Source: Spirometra erinaceieuropaei (lineage: Eukaryota > Platyhelminthes > Cestoda > Diphyllobothriidea > Diphyllobothriidae). From it: 64,000 nucleotides of DNA. The position numbers were made by a program, and so were the translations under genes. Location: NCBI GenBank assembly GCA_902702965.1, contig CACRXP010000707.1:47567-111566 (forward strand), given 5' to 3'. This document shows positions 49,046-60,739 of this stretch, piece by piece. The notes under the pieces were generated by a model. That model did not search any database. It had not been told where the DNA came from and saw only the letters and a program-made list of their open reading frames with translations. The stretch's first letter is position 1; each line of letters begins with the position of its first letter.

Positions 49046-50385
49046 AGGTACGTAGGATATATTTTGTATTTTTGAGCTGCATTAACATACCTAAGCATAG
49101 GCGACTACGTAATTAGGTTTCAAAAAGAATGAGCGCCCCCTTTTAAGGTTAAAATTCAAATTGGATGCAATATCCCCGAAGTAAAGGTAATAAAGAGCGT
49201 ATAATGCGTTTTTTATAGGATTTGGGGTTTAATTAGTAGCAACACAAAGTTTTAATGGCCAACATGCAAATTAAATAAGCTACGTTTCCGAGCGCGATTG
49301 AGACAGGCGACTAAGAAGATGCTTAACTGAAGCTCATATACACTCGCTTATTAATTATCTTCCTTTTACGTTTAATTCTAATCAGCAGTGAAATTTCACT
49401 TGATTACCTTCTGTCAGAAATCGAGTTTAAAATTAGAGCACCTGACTTATGGACTTTCACGCACATAAATAATCACTTTGTGTAATGAAGGCTCCTAAGT
49501 TCTTTCGTTTACTCATGGCATATTTTCTTTTTTGAGAAAAATTAAGTGTTCACTGTATCAAGGGAATTGTATTGACGAAGTTTCGGAGAGCTCTGCCGGC
49601 TCTTCATTACAAAGACGTGCAGTGCAAAAATCGACCAGAATTTTGAATAAACGGCCGAATCAGTTGGACTTGGATGACAAAAATCGCCCGTGCGTCCAGT
49701 TATATAAACCTGAATAAAACATGAGTGCTAGGTTTCGTTGATGGTATTTCCCAAAAGACCTTGTTTGCCTTGATTGCCATAACAGGGGGATTATAGAAGA
49801 AAACTGTACCAGCGACCTCGTCCGCCGTACGTATAGAAACATCGTTCCGTAATTGCCGCTTTTTAATTTCCTCCGGAACTAATAGCTAACTTGGAGTAAA
49901 TTAGTCTCTTTGAGACTTATAGGTTCAAACAGAATTTTGATATGAATATTTGGGCCGAAGTCCGTCAGCTACTGTGAAATAACCGTATAATCAACTGCCA
50001 ACAGGCAGCCAGCAGTATAAAGGATACTACGTACTTGGCAGCACATCGTTCTGTGCTCACAGAAGGCCGAAAGCTCACCGAAGGTAGGGTCAGTTCAGAG
50101 GACAGATCAGCCGCCAGAGAATGCGCCACCTCCACCTCCTACCCCGACCTTATCACCCGCCAAATTTGCTTCGGCCGCCTCTAAACCCCAAATCTGACCT
50201 GTCGCTCACAGCCTTTCTCGCCCTCTTTTATCGCTCTGTCGCTCGATTAAGGCCTGCTAGTTTCCCCTACCTTCCAATTCTATTGGTCCTTAAACTATTT
50301 CCCACTCAGAGCACTGTCCGACGTTACCGTAGGCCCGATGGTGATTAGGTTCCAAGCCCTTTAGATTCTTCACGATCACATAACT
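49046..50385. other. Intergenic, no gene recognised
   Basis: No domain recognised. A small hairpin-rich sequence at 49572-49612 (GAGAGCTCTGCCGGCTCTTC) resembles motifs of Penelope-type terminal repeats but lacks the hammerhead core. A pyrimidine-rich stretch lies at about 50120-50300. Confidence 0.4.
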
Positions 50386-50830
50386 TGTTGCCGACAGCGT
50401 CATCATTGCGGTGTCTGGCGCCTTCTTTAAATACCCAACTGCGTCAAGGTCATTTACTTTCTCAGCGAACGCACTGACCCCGCAGTCTCACCTACTTCAG
50501 CTGGAACACGCGTGTATCCAGAGCGTCGTGGCCATCCATGCGCCACTTGGTCAGGCTCGGCAAACACAACGCAACACTTCTCGCGCCAACCCTCGGCTAA
50601 AGCAAAACACACACCAACTGGACAACATATGAGTTTGTTGTACAAACATATTAAAACGGATACCACCGCTTGTCTCGCTTTATTTCAGGCAAGACTTGAC
50701 ACCTCCGACCCACGCTCTGGCCTAATCGGCGGCCATTTCTATCTGAGACAGAAACTAGAAGTTCTGTGAACAGCAAAATTCCTCGTCTCTCTCCCGTCAA
50801 TCGGGGTTTGGCATGATTTTTATGTGCTTC
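50386..50830. mobile_element. Uncharacterised GC-rich repeat, copy 2 (relative of the insertion at 24.39-24.93 kb)
   Basis: Aligns along its length with the insertion in the Bel/Pao RT, same orientation, with substantial divergence (about two thirds identical by eye). Noncoding. Confidence 0.6.
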
Positions 50831-51085
50831 ATGCAACAGGCCCTCCGTAAGTGGTCACATCATTTCAATCAGATCACCTAAGAGGAGGCCAACAACTCCC
50901 ACCGCACTTTCTGATTAAAAATTGTTTTGCATTCCATCCAATGAACAAACGCCACTTAAGTGGTTCTGTCTATTTAACAGGATATTGGAAAGGATTCGAC
51001 CAGTATAGCATGAATTTCGGCGCATACAGCGTCTTGGCTAAAAGTACTATAAACATCAGGAGTGAGTGCATACCGATCTACCAGG

Positions 51086-51515
51086 CTGAAGCTCTGAGAG
51101 CAGGAGGGAGACGACAGAGAATGGCGGTAGATTGATACAACCCTGTTTCGGGTTTATTCTGCCTTCACTCAGCAGTCATAACCCTGACCACCAACTGGGA
51201 CCGGAAGCACATAAATGCGCACGCACAGGGCGCAGGTGGTCCAGCACCGGCGTCTACCAGATGGATCAAAGCTCTACATCGGACAGAAATTCACCAATGC
51301 ACCGCCACTTCACCCCTCTGCTACCATAACTTTGCTGGCTTTGATCTTGTAGGTGATTGACTACTCGTAAGCTTTGCCAGCCAAACCGTGCTTATTAACT
51401 TCAGGAAGCTAATAAATCGCTGTACGTTCATACATGATTGAGTAACTACCCGATCTGAAGCGACCAAGTAGGACAGGTGGAGAGGCACTTATGAACTTCG
51501 GTTCCGATACAAGTA
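51086..51515. mobile_element. Second foldback element, right arm truncated
   Basis: The left part (51100-51320) matches the arms of the 48.4-kb element (gagacgacagag, gaccaccaactgggaccgg, tctaccagatgg). The middle matches the loop of that element read in the opposite direction (gtaggtgattg.ctactcg). The right arm starts at about 51445 (actacccgatctg) and stops near 51515, where a hammerhead unit begins. Confidence 0.72.
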
Positions 51516-51640
51516 AACATGCAAGTTTTAGGAAGTAGCTGCTAAGTAAAAGCGATCGCTGAACAGAAGCTTTATTTTTCCGACATTTCGGATTCACATT
51601 CGGACCCATTATCAGAGGCGCTGACATATACGTGTGATTC
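51516..51640 (-). repeat. Penelope-derived hammerhead unit, degraded
   Basis: The minus strand carries a hammerhead-type motif at 51619-51580 followed by the tail CAGCGATCGCTTTTACTTAGCAG, which matches the tails of the 2.7-kb and 17.2-kb units. In the motif CTGATGA is CTGATAA and ACGTC is ATGTC, so it should be inactive. Confidence 0.6.
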
Positions 51641-51829
51641 GCTCACAGGAAGTTGCAGTATTTATAGAATGCAGTCATTATGCTACTGCATACCTGTGAT
51701 AAATGACCGCTTCCCCCTTTATCGAGGATTTTTGCCAGCTGGTTTGCCAATTACTTGGTGGCCGGCATGCAAGTTGTGAATTGCTGGAGTTCATATACCA
51801 GAAACCGCGTAGGGAACGCTGGGGGACCC

Positions 51830-51935
51830 ACTGAAGAGACGAACCCCTCGCATCTGTGTCACGCAGCGACAGAATATCGGCGAAATACGTGTCTGGGTTT
51901 TTAGTTAGTACCTATGTCGGGGGTACGGTATAATA
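51830..51935. repeat. Dispersed repeat, copy 2 (first copy near 7.42 kb)
   Basis: Shares catgcagcg/cacgcagcg, cggcgaaatacgtgtc and tttt.gta.ctatg in order with 7417-7480. Function unknown. Confidence 0.5.
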
Positions 51936-53129
51936 CGTTTGCCACACACATTTCATACTACTCGTAGTACTACTTGCTTGTAGAATGGTCATCGCGTGAT
52001 TATTCCACAGTAGTTGACTGTCTTCGACTCAAATTTTTGTTGAAATTTCGGGTCTGACCCCAAAAAAACATGTCCTGGAGACTTATCTCCATGTCCTGCA
52101 CTGAATAGTTTCAGAAATTATTCACCTGATATATATAGCACACAAAGCCCGTCCATGCAAATAACCTTTAAGGGGAAACAGCACAAGTAAAACAACGCCC
52201 AAAACTATCTTGTTATACAATTTACGATTATGCATCCTCCAGGAATTAGATTACCATGCAATAAGGCAATTAATCAATTGCCCCATGTTTGGTTTTTCGT
52301 TCCAAAATGGTGCCGCTAGAATTCGATGTAATATTTCAGTTTTGATATTGCTCGAGATGCGGTTGACTTTGGCAAAGAATATTTTGCTCAATATCGCGAA
52401 ATAGTTTTCATTAGATCACATACTGACGGATCAGTCAGCTAACAAACAAGTTGCACATAATAAGTAGGTGAAGTCATAAGAGTTCCATTTCGAGTGTATC
52501 AAGAGGACTTTTCTTTTGTAAAATTACCGCGTTTTCAATGAGCGTAGGATTCGTGTCTTCAGAGTGTCCTTAAAGTTTTAGTGCATACTTTAAGGGCTTT
52601 AGTGGTCTCAATTGACCGCCCTAAAGATAGTTTCTATGGCATTTGTTTACCGAAACCCTTAAAATAAGATTTTACACGAAATCATTTACCAAACAAGTGA
52701 GTTCACGGACATTCTTTTCCATTCAGATGGTCGTTAGACCATATTTGCAAACTCATTCAAGCATGAAACCTCATAGGCGAGACAAAGGAGGGACAAAATA
52801 GCGTCTTGGGATAATTAAACCACACACAAAATATGTTGCCAAAAGTCCAAAGGTTAACATATAAACTTCTTATGAGCATTTTCATGGTAACTGATTGCGT
52901 GCTGAAAAGTGGTGGAAAAATATCCGTACGTTGAAACAACCACTGGCAAGGCTCGGTTACGCTGCCCGGGTTGGGGAGTGCGAACCCCAAGCGCGTGTAA
53001 TACGGAACCGTGGTAATTAGGATTTTACGGGTGGGGCTAAGGGAAAATGCGGAGAACGTGGCCAAGCGAGAAGATACCGGGAGTTAATAGTAGTGAAAAT
53101 GCAATTCACAGGTGGCATATCAAAAGAAA
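51936..53129. other. Intergenic, no gene recognised
   Basis: AT-rich; no recognised domain or repeat in either direction. Confidence 0.45.
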
Positions 53130-54489
53130 AAGAGGCGTTCACCGGGAGGGGTTTATTTGAGATCCGACGTTTCGAGTAGTTGATTCGTCTACCCATCTTC
53201 AGAGACTGGAAAGCTCTACGCACAGCTCCCCTTATATGGCGCCCCTGGCCCGCCAATGCCGCTTCTGTCATGGCATCCAACGCGCATATCCCCGTGACCT
53301 GAATCGCCCCCGTCGGCCGAGGAGATGACTGACGGCCGCGATTGTCCCGCGCCGTGACTGTCCCCCGTTAAGAAGGTTCGTAAAGTCAGATAGGGGGGAG
53401 GCAAATGGATGTGGCGGTGGACATCCAGGCTTCTTACACTTGCCTTGCTGTATGCTCACCGCCCCGGCCCACGATCAGAACGGCGTCAAAATTGAAGATG
53501 TGTCCCATTTGCGCGGAATGGGTTGCTACCTCCGACTTTGGGTCCAATCTTCGCACGGTCAACTTATGCTCGTGCACTCGCGTTTGCAGCCGTCGGTCGG
53601 TTTCCCCAACGTAGTTGCACCTTCTACGGCTACTTTGAAGTCGGTTGACAACGGCCGACATCTCCCGCTTAGGGATCGGATCTTTTGGTCGCATCATTTG
53701 TCGGCGGACTGTTGAGTCAGGCCTGTGGGCAACACCTGTTCCGAATGGCACGAGAGATCTAGCCACGGCTTCGGAAACCCCTTTAATTTACGGAATGCTC
53801 CGTCACAAGTTTGGCTGATTATGTTCTTTATTCCTTTTCTTTGACTGCCCTCGGCTCCGTTCAATGAATGTCCGCGGATAGCCGTTGGCACTGAAGAATT
53901 CTTGGAGGCGCTTTATCTCGTCCGGTTTGGCGGATGGCGTGCTACAACGAGTTTCCACCCGTCGGTATGCCATGCGGACACAGTTTCGTTTGTGTAGTAG
54001 CGGGTGGTTATTGTTGTAACTGAGTATTTGCAGCGTGTTTGTCGGTTTTCTGTAGACCGACCTCGCTTGTTTGCCTTTTGTTTGACGGCAGACGAGAACA
54101 TCCAAGAATGGAAGTTTGTTCCCTACTTTCTCTTCCATCGTGAACAGTAGATCTGAAATAATTGAATTCAGCAGCTCTTTATAATTGTTAATTTTATCCT
54201 GACCGATGATTACAAATGTATCATCAACGTAGCGCGCCCAAAACTTGGATTTGTACTCCTCGAACAGTCGTCTCTTTAGTTTTTGTAAAACCGCCTCGGC
54301 AATGAGCCCGGAGATTAATGAACCCATTGGAGTGCCCTTTATTTGCTCGCATGTGATCCTTTCGAAGGTAAAGAATGTCATGAGGCAGTGCCCCAGGCGT
54401 TCTATGAGATCCTGAGCTGTGGACTGCCCATCACCCCCATCGTAATTTTGACGTAGCAGGTCGCTGACCGTTTCGATCGCAAGTTCCAC
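53130..54489 (-). pseudogene. Penelope-like element: 3' half of RT, GIY-YIG endonuclease and terminal motif
   Basis: The minus strand opens at 54489 in the RT palm (VELAIETVSDLL). It continues through motif B (IKGTPMGSLISGLIAEAVLQ), motif C (FWARYVDDTFVIIG), KLPFLDVLVCRQ and VYRKPTNT. After a frame change near 53800 it encodes the GIY-YIG endonuclease (CNYVGETDRRLQTRVHEHKL, GHIFNFDAV). Both catalytic Asp residues of YVDD are present. About 100-200 bases further on lies a hammerhead-type motif. Penelope-like elements use this RT and endonuclease for target-primed insertion. The 5' half of the same kind of ORF lies immediately adjacent but inverted. Confidence 0.9.
53162..53209 (-). ncRNA. Hammerhead-type motif at the 3' end of the Penelope-like element
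   Basis: The minus strand reads GTCT, CTGAAGA (N7 may be any base in the core), T, GGGTAG-acgaatcaa-CTACTC (six pairs, one wobble), GAAAC, GTC, GGAT. It is divergent from the other four copies in stem II but keeps pairing, which supports the structure. It follows the coding region in the position of a terminal repeat. Confidence 0.62.
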
Positions 54490-55040
54490 AACGTGGATCT
54501 GGTTTTAACGCAACTGAAGCCGACCCGGTCAACTTCATTGCTTCTTTCGAATCGGTGCTTCGTCAAACCGGCGCCACAGACGAGGCAAAGGACCTCCTTC
54601 GACATCAAGTTTCCTCACTTCTCATGTCGCACAGCAAAATCCATTCCCTGCTAAGAAATGAACGGAAGGCCTTAAGGGAGCTGAAAGCGGACAACGAAAT
54701 AGTTATTCTGCCTGCTGACGAAGGTCGGCCAACCTTTATCCTTCACAAGTTAGACTACCGACACAAAACCCGCATGCTCCCCAACGATCTGGAGTCCTAC
54801 AAAGTCAGCGATGCCGCCAGTCTAAAGTCCCTAGTGGCAAATGTTAACATAATTCTGGCTCGATTAAAGAAGTGCAAGGTCATAACCGTCAAAGACTGGT
54901 ATATGGCAAAGCCCGCAGAAACCGCTATGGCGAGATTCTACGGTCTCCCCAAAGTACACACGCCAGATGTTCCCTCTGTCCAATCATCTCACTCCACGGC
55001 ACACCCACATACGGGCTTGCGAGCTGGCCCACGGAAGAAG
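54490..55040 (+). pseudogene. Penelope-like element: inverted 5' part of RT
   Basis: From about 54500 the plus strand encodes GFNATEADPVNFIASFESVL, ALRELKADNEIVILPADEGR and MARFYGLPKVHTPDVP, the N-terminal RT region of Penelope-like elements. After a frameshift near 54965 it reads ISLHGTPTYGLASWP up to about 55035. These motifs precede, in the normal order, those found on the minus strand at 54489-53434. The missing stretch between the two halves is short (tens of residues). Confidence 0.88.
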
Positions 55041-55059
55041 GCGGTACTGACGGGATCGG

Positions 55060-55780
55060 CATCTGAGAGAACTAGACTAACACTGAAGATAGCAATCAGA
55101 ATATGTTATCATTTCCTGGAGGGAGTACGCGTTAACAGGCGTGCCGTATCTGTCAGTGTGTATTGTCGTACGGCAACAGCATGGTGTGCTATATTCCGAG
55201 ACGTGTGTCCGATGGCATTACTCAGGGAAGTTAATCACATAGGGTGCCGGGTAGTTGAAGTCCAGGTAGATGAGACTTTAATAAGTAGACGGAAATATAA
55301 TGGCGGCAAAATAAGACACCAATGCTGGGTGCTCTGAACGTATAATACGCAGGAGAAAAAGAGTGCATTTAAACAAGTTAATAATCGTGCGTGGCCGACG
55401 ATAAAGGCAGTAATAATGAAGAAGGTGGCCAAAGGTAGTGTTATCATAACTGATGAGTGGAAGACCTACGCCCGCCTGTTGTCAGTAGGCTATAAGCATT
55501 GTATGGTTATCCATAGCCGCAATTTCGTTGACACCAATGCAGGGATATATACGAATGCAACCGAGGGTTACTAGAGAAGTTTAAAAAAGGAAACTCAATG
55601 AAAGTGGCTCGGTTTCACGTAAAGCAGTATGGACGCATATAGATGAAGTTCAGTACCGCCTGTGGTACAGCGTGGAGGCAGGTAATCTACCGGAAGCGTG
55701 AGAGACCGTCATGGAACATATTGTTGACGCCTACCCCGTAAATGCGGATCGCGTGGGAACCGGAAAGGAAGATGGACATT
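55060..55780 (+). pseudogene. Merlin-family transposase, copy 2, with stops
   Basis: The plus strand encodes LKIAIRICYHFLEGVRVN and AWCAIFRDVC, then the DDE core: EVQVDETLISRRKYNGGK, a stop at 55335-55337, VIITDEWKTYARLL, HSRNFVDTNAGIYTNATEGY and a stop. A frame change then leads into KAVWTHIDEVQYRLWYSV, the usual C-terminal part. Both Asp residues are present, and the Glu is within NATEGY. It lacks the 50-nt intron predicted in the copy at 1-539. No terminal inverted repeats recognised. Inactive. Confidence 0.85.
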
Positions 55781-56179
55781 TCAGTTTAATGTACTTGAAG
55801 AAAATACGCTTAAGCTCTTGAAATTTTTATTCGCCGCACAAAAATCGGAAGAATTACCAGCAATGTGAAGAAATTACAGCAGTGGGTGTAGACCACGATT
55901 CACATTGGTCACTGGTTGTTATGGTTACACAGTCGCATAGTCCGCTCGTTGTTTCAACATATCTATATATAAATAAAGAACTTGCTATTAAAGACGCATC
56001 GGGGTCCCATCAGAAAGAGCAAAAACAAATGTACGCATGAATTATAGACGAAGTGGGTAGAATCTGTACAAAATGCAATTCATAGTTTTTGAATTTGTAA
56101 TCCGTTAAGAAAAATGACGAGCGAGCAGTGAAGAAAACTCCACTTAAGAATTTACAAGTGAGAAACCGTCGCTCATAAT

Positions 56180-56365
56180 AACACAAAATGCGGGCAGGAC
56201 TGGCCTGCATGTGGCAGTATATAACGGATTATAATCGGCCATCATCAGGGCAGAAATAAATGTCAGCCTTGAGGGGTACGTTTGCGGGTCGGACAGGACT
56301 GGCCTGCATGTGGTATTGTATACGGGATTCAGAAGGGACATCTTCAGGGCAGGATTGATACGCCG
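56180..56365 (-). repeat. Tandem ~100-bp duplication in the LINE A 3' UTR
   Basis: gcaggactggcctgcatgtgg occurs at about 56194 and again at about 56294 with similar following sequence (catcatcagggcag / catcttcagggcag). LINE B carries one related unit at 61056-61080. Confidence 0.75.
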
Positions 56366-56686
56366 GATGAGACTATTCGCGTTCAAGAGGCCAGACGAGC
56401 GGAACCCAGACGCGATCGGCCACAGTACGCTTCGAACCCAGCCGAGGAGTGGGGAAGGGAAGTACGACCAAACTACTAGTAGACGGCGAATACTAAGGAT
56501 TCCGCCGTGAGCGTCGACAGACCGCATGAGGCGTAAATGCGGGAGATGACATCAAGAACCGCGAAAATCGTCGCTATTGGGGAGGAGTGATGGCAGTGAA
56601 CTTAGTAACCAATTAAAAACAAGGGGTTGTAAAGATATAAATGAAGGTTTCCACCTGATCTACCATTATATCCCAGGAGCACGCTT

Positions 56687-58767
56687 CTAGAAGTTAGGAA
56701 GCTGAGTGTTCGGGTATGAGACCGTTAAAACTGCCTTTATACTTTCCGGAGTAAGGTGTTTGCGTAATTTCGACTTGAATACCAGTAACTTAGGCAATGA
56801 TCTAGTTTCTGGCGGAAGATTATTCCAAAGGAAGGCATATTTGGAATCAAAAATGCGGAAGCGTTTAGATGTAGTGCAAAGAGGCGCCTGAATCACAATG
56901 GAGTAGTTGCGCGTGGCATAAGGCCGATTTCACGAAGTGAGAGTGTCGATGAGCGGAAGGTTGGAGCTAGAGTTAATGCGAAAAAGGAAGCAAAGGCCAG
57001 CCTCGAGTCTTCTAACCCACAAAAACTTAATGTTCGGCAGCTCACATCCCTGAGTATAGGAAGTAGCGAATGCGACTTGAGAGAGCTGTTTCTGGGTAAA
57101 AACCCTCTGGACATTTTCGGTCTTATAACCGTCACAGGCGTTCATTAAACCGAAGAAAGGACAGCAGTATTTGAGGACTGGAAGAACAAACATTTGATAA
57201 AGTCTTAGCTTCATTTCCGGAAGGAAAAAAATAATGCGATATGAATCCACATATTGGCGCGGCTTTGGCAGAGATTCTATCTGCATGAGGTGATAAAGCA
57301 AGCTTATTTGTATAACTTAGACCTAGGTCCTTTATGGTGAGGCATTCTAAGAGTGGGTTATTCTGAAAAATTATGGGACCAGGAAGTTTGGCAGGACCAA
57401 CAGACATGAAACTGCACTTGGATGATGAAAACTCCATCTGCCATGTCGAACCCCATCTGCTCAAGCGTAGTAAATCGATATTAATTTTTTTCAACACAGA
57501 CATTTACGGTGTCCTTAGAATATGGGTAAACACACTTGAGGTCATCGGCATAAATAAAAGTTTGCGAATTTTTGAGTGCAGTCAAAATATCGTTGATGCA
57601 AAGAAGGAAGAGTAGCGGACCCAGAACTGTGCCTTGAAGTACGCCACTTGTGATCGAGTGAGGTGTCGAGTAGCTATTACCGACCATGACTTTCTGATAT
57701 CGGTTGGATAGATAGGACCCGACGAAGTCGAGTAGAGGCGGCCGGATGCCGAGAGCTTCCAATTTTACTAAAAGACGTATATGGGGCACCCTGTCGAAGG
57801 CTTTGTTAAGATAAAAGTAGATAACTACCACTGACTGCTGTTCATTACGAAGAGAAGCGAATATAGTAAGAAATGCCAAGCGCCAAGTTTCGCAGGATCC
57901 TTCAGGTAAAAATCCATGCTGACTGGAGCTCAGAAGCCAAGTAGATAGACAGAAGTCAAGAATTTCATTGACAATTATTCTTTCAAGAAGCTTTGCTAGA
58001 GACGGTGTATTGTACACGCCCCAATAGTTATTAACATCGGACCGAGATCCAGACTTGAAGACAGGAATGATAATTGACGTTTTCCATGTTTCAGGAAAGA
58101 ATCCTTTTGAAATATAAACCGAGAATAAATGACTCAGAAACGTGGGAAGGCCGGATGCCCGTTTAGTAATCGAATTCGGAATCCCGTCCGTTCCTGGGCA
58201 GTGTGAGTTTTTCAAACGACTTATGTGTTTATTAATGAGATCTGAAGGGACGTCGATTGTACTTAGTGTTATATCTGAAAGTGAACGAAAGAAGGGGACT
58301 GGTTTGGACTCAGTATTTAGGTGTTTTGCAAAGAACTCACTAAACAACTCCGCCTTGCCAGTGTCGTCGATTAGGAAGATTTTGTTGTCGTTTAGCAGGC
58401 GTTGAATTTCGTGACCTCGCTTAGAGGAGGACCGATGACGGAAGATGTTAGAGACGGATTTGCCAGGGTTCGAATCACAGAGAACAAATGATTCTCTTTG
58501 CTTGTCACTCGCTTGGCGCATCCTTGAGGTCATTTCAAAAATCTCTGTGATTCTAAGATGAACTGATAAAGAACTAGTGGGTAGGTCAAGCAGGCGCCGT
58601 CTCAACTTTCTTAGTCTGTTGTGAAGAAAATGAAGAACAAGGGAATCTGAAGAATTAGGCTTGAGATATCTACGCGGCACAAACTCTATGATGTCCTTGG
58701 AAACACTGGACATGACATCACGAAGAATGGTTGCATCGCTACAGGAGAGGAAGCCACACAAATCCAA
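56687..58767 (-). pseudogene. LINE A reverse transcriptase
   Basis: The main open part, 58767-57481 (428 codons), carries the CR1/Jockey-type pre-RT region (NPGKSVSNIFRH), LKNSHCPGTDGIPN, PVFKSGSRSDVNNYWGV, SSQHGFLPEGSCETW, motif A, motif B (TSGVLQGTVLGPLLFLL) and motif C (FIYADDLKCVYP). Motif A reads YFYLNKAFDRV where the family has Asp at the third position, so one catalytic Asp is lost. Frame changes near 57490, 57290 and 56900 lead through TIKDLGLSYTN to the C-terminal part (FLWVRRLEAGLCFLFRI, AFLWNNLPPE). It would reverse transcribe element RNA at the cut target. Confidence 0.9.
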
Positions 58768-58795
58768 AGCAATAATATAGTTATTTATTAAGTCG

Positions 58796-59500
58796 TTATC
58801 TACGCAATCGTAGTGAAGTCAAAACAGTGCTTGTCTTTTTTGAAAAGGCAAGCGGTAGGCAACAATGAATTAATACGTGGTCACTACCAAAAAGGTCTGT
58901 TTTGAAAGCAACAAAAGGAGATGCAATGTCATTGGTAAATATTAGATCCAAAATGTGATTATTTCTCGTTGGAGGATGCACTAGTTTGGACCAGTTAGAA
59001 AGATTGACAATATCTTGAAAGGGCTGGAATTTCGATGGACAGATATTGGAAACCCAGTCTATATCAGGAAGGTTAACATCCCCAGTGATTATTTGATCAT
59101 CAAAAGCAGCTTCCGGAATTAATTTGAAGCTTTCACAGAGTTGTGAATCATCACTGCTGAAGAGTTTGGGGGACTGTACATACAGCCAATAATTGCCTTT
59201 TTGTGGAGAGAGAATAACAGATGCAGAGCAAAATTTAACCGTGAACGGGGAGACATGCAGGTTATAGGGAGAGTGTCTTAGGTAGGATCTAAGATAAAGA
59301 AGACAATCGCCCCCACGTCTAGTCGTGTGGTCTGGCCGGTAAAAATCGAAGTCATCTATAAGAAGGGCAGAATGAGGAATTAGAGTATGGGTCCAAGATT
59401 CTTTTACACATATAACATCAGGCGTCATTTCGAGGGCAATGGCTCTGATTTGGGCCATCTTGTTTATAACATACCTGGCACTCAATAATATAATATCTAA
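58796..59500 (-). pseudogene. LINE A apurinic-type endonuclease domain
   Basis: An open frame of about 230 codons shows the exonuclease-endonuclease-phosphatase fold in order: SARYVINKMAQIRA, PDVICVKESW (catalytic Glu), DHTTRRGGDCLLYLRS, IITGDVNLPDIDW (Asp and Asn), HILDLIFTND, and GSDHVLIHCCL (terminal Asp-His). The residues expected for nicking are present. A stop separates it from the RT frame that follows within about 30 bases. It would nick the target DNA to prime reverse transcription. Confidence 0.88.
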
Positions 59501-59589
59501 TGTGTTTTAGACAGCAAGGCTATTGTCGATGGTATCTAGAAGAAAAAAATTGAAGGCGGATATATAAGCTGTGAATTAATGATGCTCGA

Positions 59590-60727
59590 AGAAATTGTGC
59601 CAGTTAGTCTTGAGTTATTGACGTAGGGGATGTGAGCAAGAGAAGGCTGGGCATAAGACCTAACTGATGGGGGGATATAGTTTTCGAAGATTGGAATGCT
59701 AGGGGAGATAGAACAGGGACAGGCTGGTTAGTAGTTAAATTGTGGAGGATGAGGAGAAGGGGGAGGGAGCCTAGAAGGAAAGTAGGGACTGGTGGGGGAG
59801 GGTAGGCAGCATTAAGAACAAAAGAGTGAGAGACCACGTCTACGTTGGAAGTCAAAGGAGTTAGGTTGACTTACCTGAGAGCCGTTGACCTTAAGTGAAA
59901 TGAAGCCTGAAGTAGGTTGGATGATAAATGACTTGGGGCAGTTCACTTATGAATTATTCACTGGATATATAGTAGGGCTTTGGTAAGTAGGCGGTAGGCA
60001 GGTCAGAGAATTATTTGGGGATATAATTGGAACTGCGGGTTTGTAGATTTGATGAGCTGGAAAGGCTTGGGTAGATTTAACAGAAGATGGCGTATCCCTA
60101 GATGGAACTTTACTACCGTTCTTTTGGGTCGGAGTCCAATTCAGTTTTGGAGTCTCACTGTTCCGACGCCAAAACCACAGATGACTTAGCCGTGGATCTT
60201 GCAGCACCCTGTTGAACTCGGGAAGTTGTCGGTCTAGCTGATGTAAATGGATTTTTATGCGTCCCAGGGGGGGGTATCCGGAAGATAAGAAACGACAAAT
60301 GGAGTTGCTTATTTAGGAGCAGGCGCATGTGTCAAGTAGCCTGAGCGAGAGGGAGATGTAGGAGTAAGGAAAGGAGGGAGTCAGATGTCGCAGATGCTTC
60401 AAGCTGTCTGAAACAGTTCTAAGAGGTCGCAGTCGCATAGTTTTCGATTGCTCGCTCAACTTTTTCTGATCCTGAAGGCTGCACGGGTGGTAACATTTTC
60501 GTTTGAGTTAAGCATCTTGTTCAGCAGTTGTTGAAACATATCAAAATCAACTGAAATCCTCTCTTTCGGGGTAGGAGTATTCGACTCCGTAAGCCCTGGA
60601 CGACTTTGCAATTCTGACGATCAAGGGAACCGTTTGCTCCAGTTCCGGCCGCATTGCCAACTGAAGGTCCCGAGAGGTCCTTTGGAGTCGTTTTGGGCTT
60701 CACACTTCTGTTGTAGTGCTTACCCAC
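59590..60727 (-). pseudogene. LINE A ORF1-like region
   Basis: Upstream of the endonuclease the minus strand has three open pieces in changing frames: MGKHYNRSVKPKTTPKDLSG (60727-60521), a Pro/Ser-rich segment TPTQKNGSKVPSRDTPSS (60207-59947), and AAYPPPPVPTFLLGS (59855-59604). No domain is certain; position and composition suit a LINE ORF1 (nucleic-acid binding). Confidence 0.5.
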
Positions 60728-60739
60728 TCCAAATTACCA

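Larger units (their letters stand above)
55960..60735 (-). mobile_element. LINE A, CR1/Jockey-like non-LTR retrotransposon, near full length
   Basis: On the minus strand the order is ORF1-like region (60727-59590), endonuclease (59500-58796), reverse transcriptase (58767-56690), 3' UTR with a duplicated unit, and an AT-rich tail near 55980. The 5' end lies directly next to the 3' tail of LINE B at about 60740. The tail (TTTATTTATATATAG) is of the simple-repeat type rather than a long poly(A). Confidence 0.85.

Noticed and set aside
49572..49612. Sixth hammerhead motif
   Set aside because: The minus strand has TGAAGA, a hairpin and GAAACTTCGTC, but C3 is missing and the hairpin pairs through core bases; it may be another Penelope-type terminal motif but does not meet the fold.
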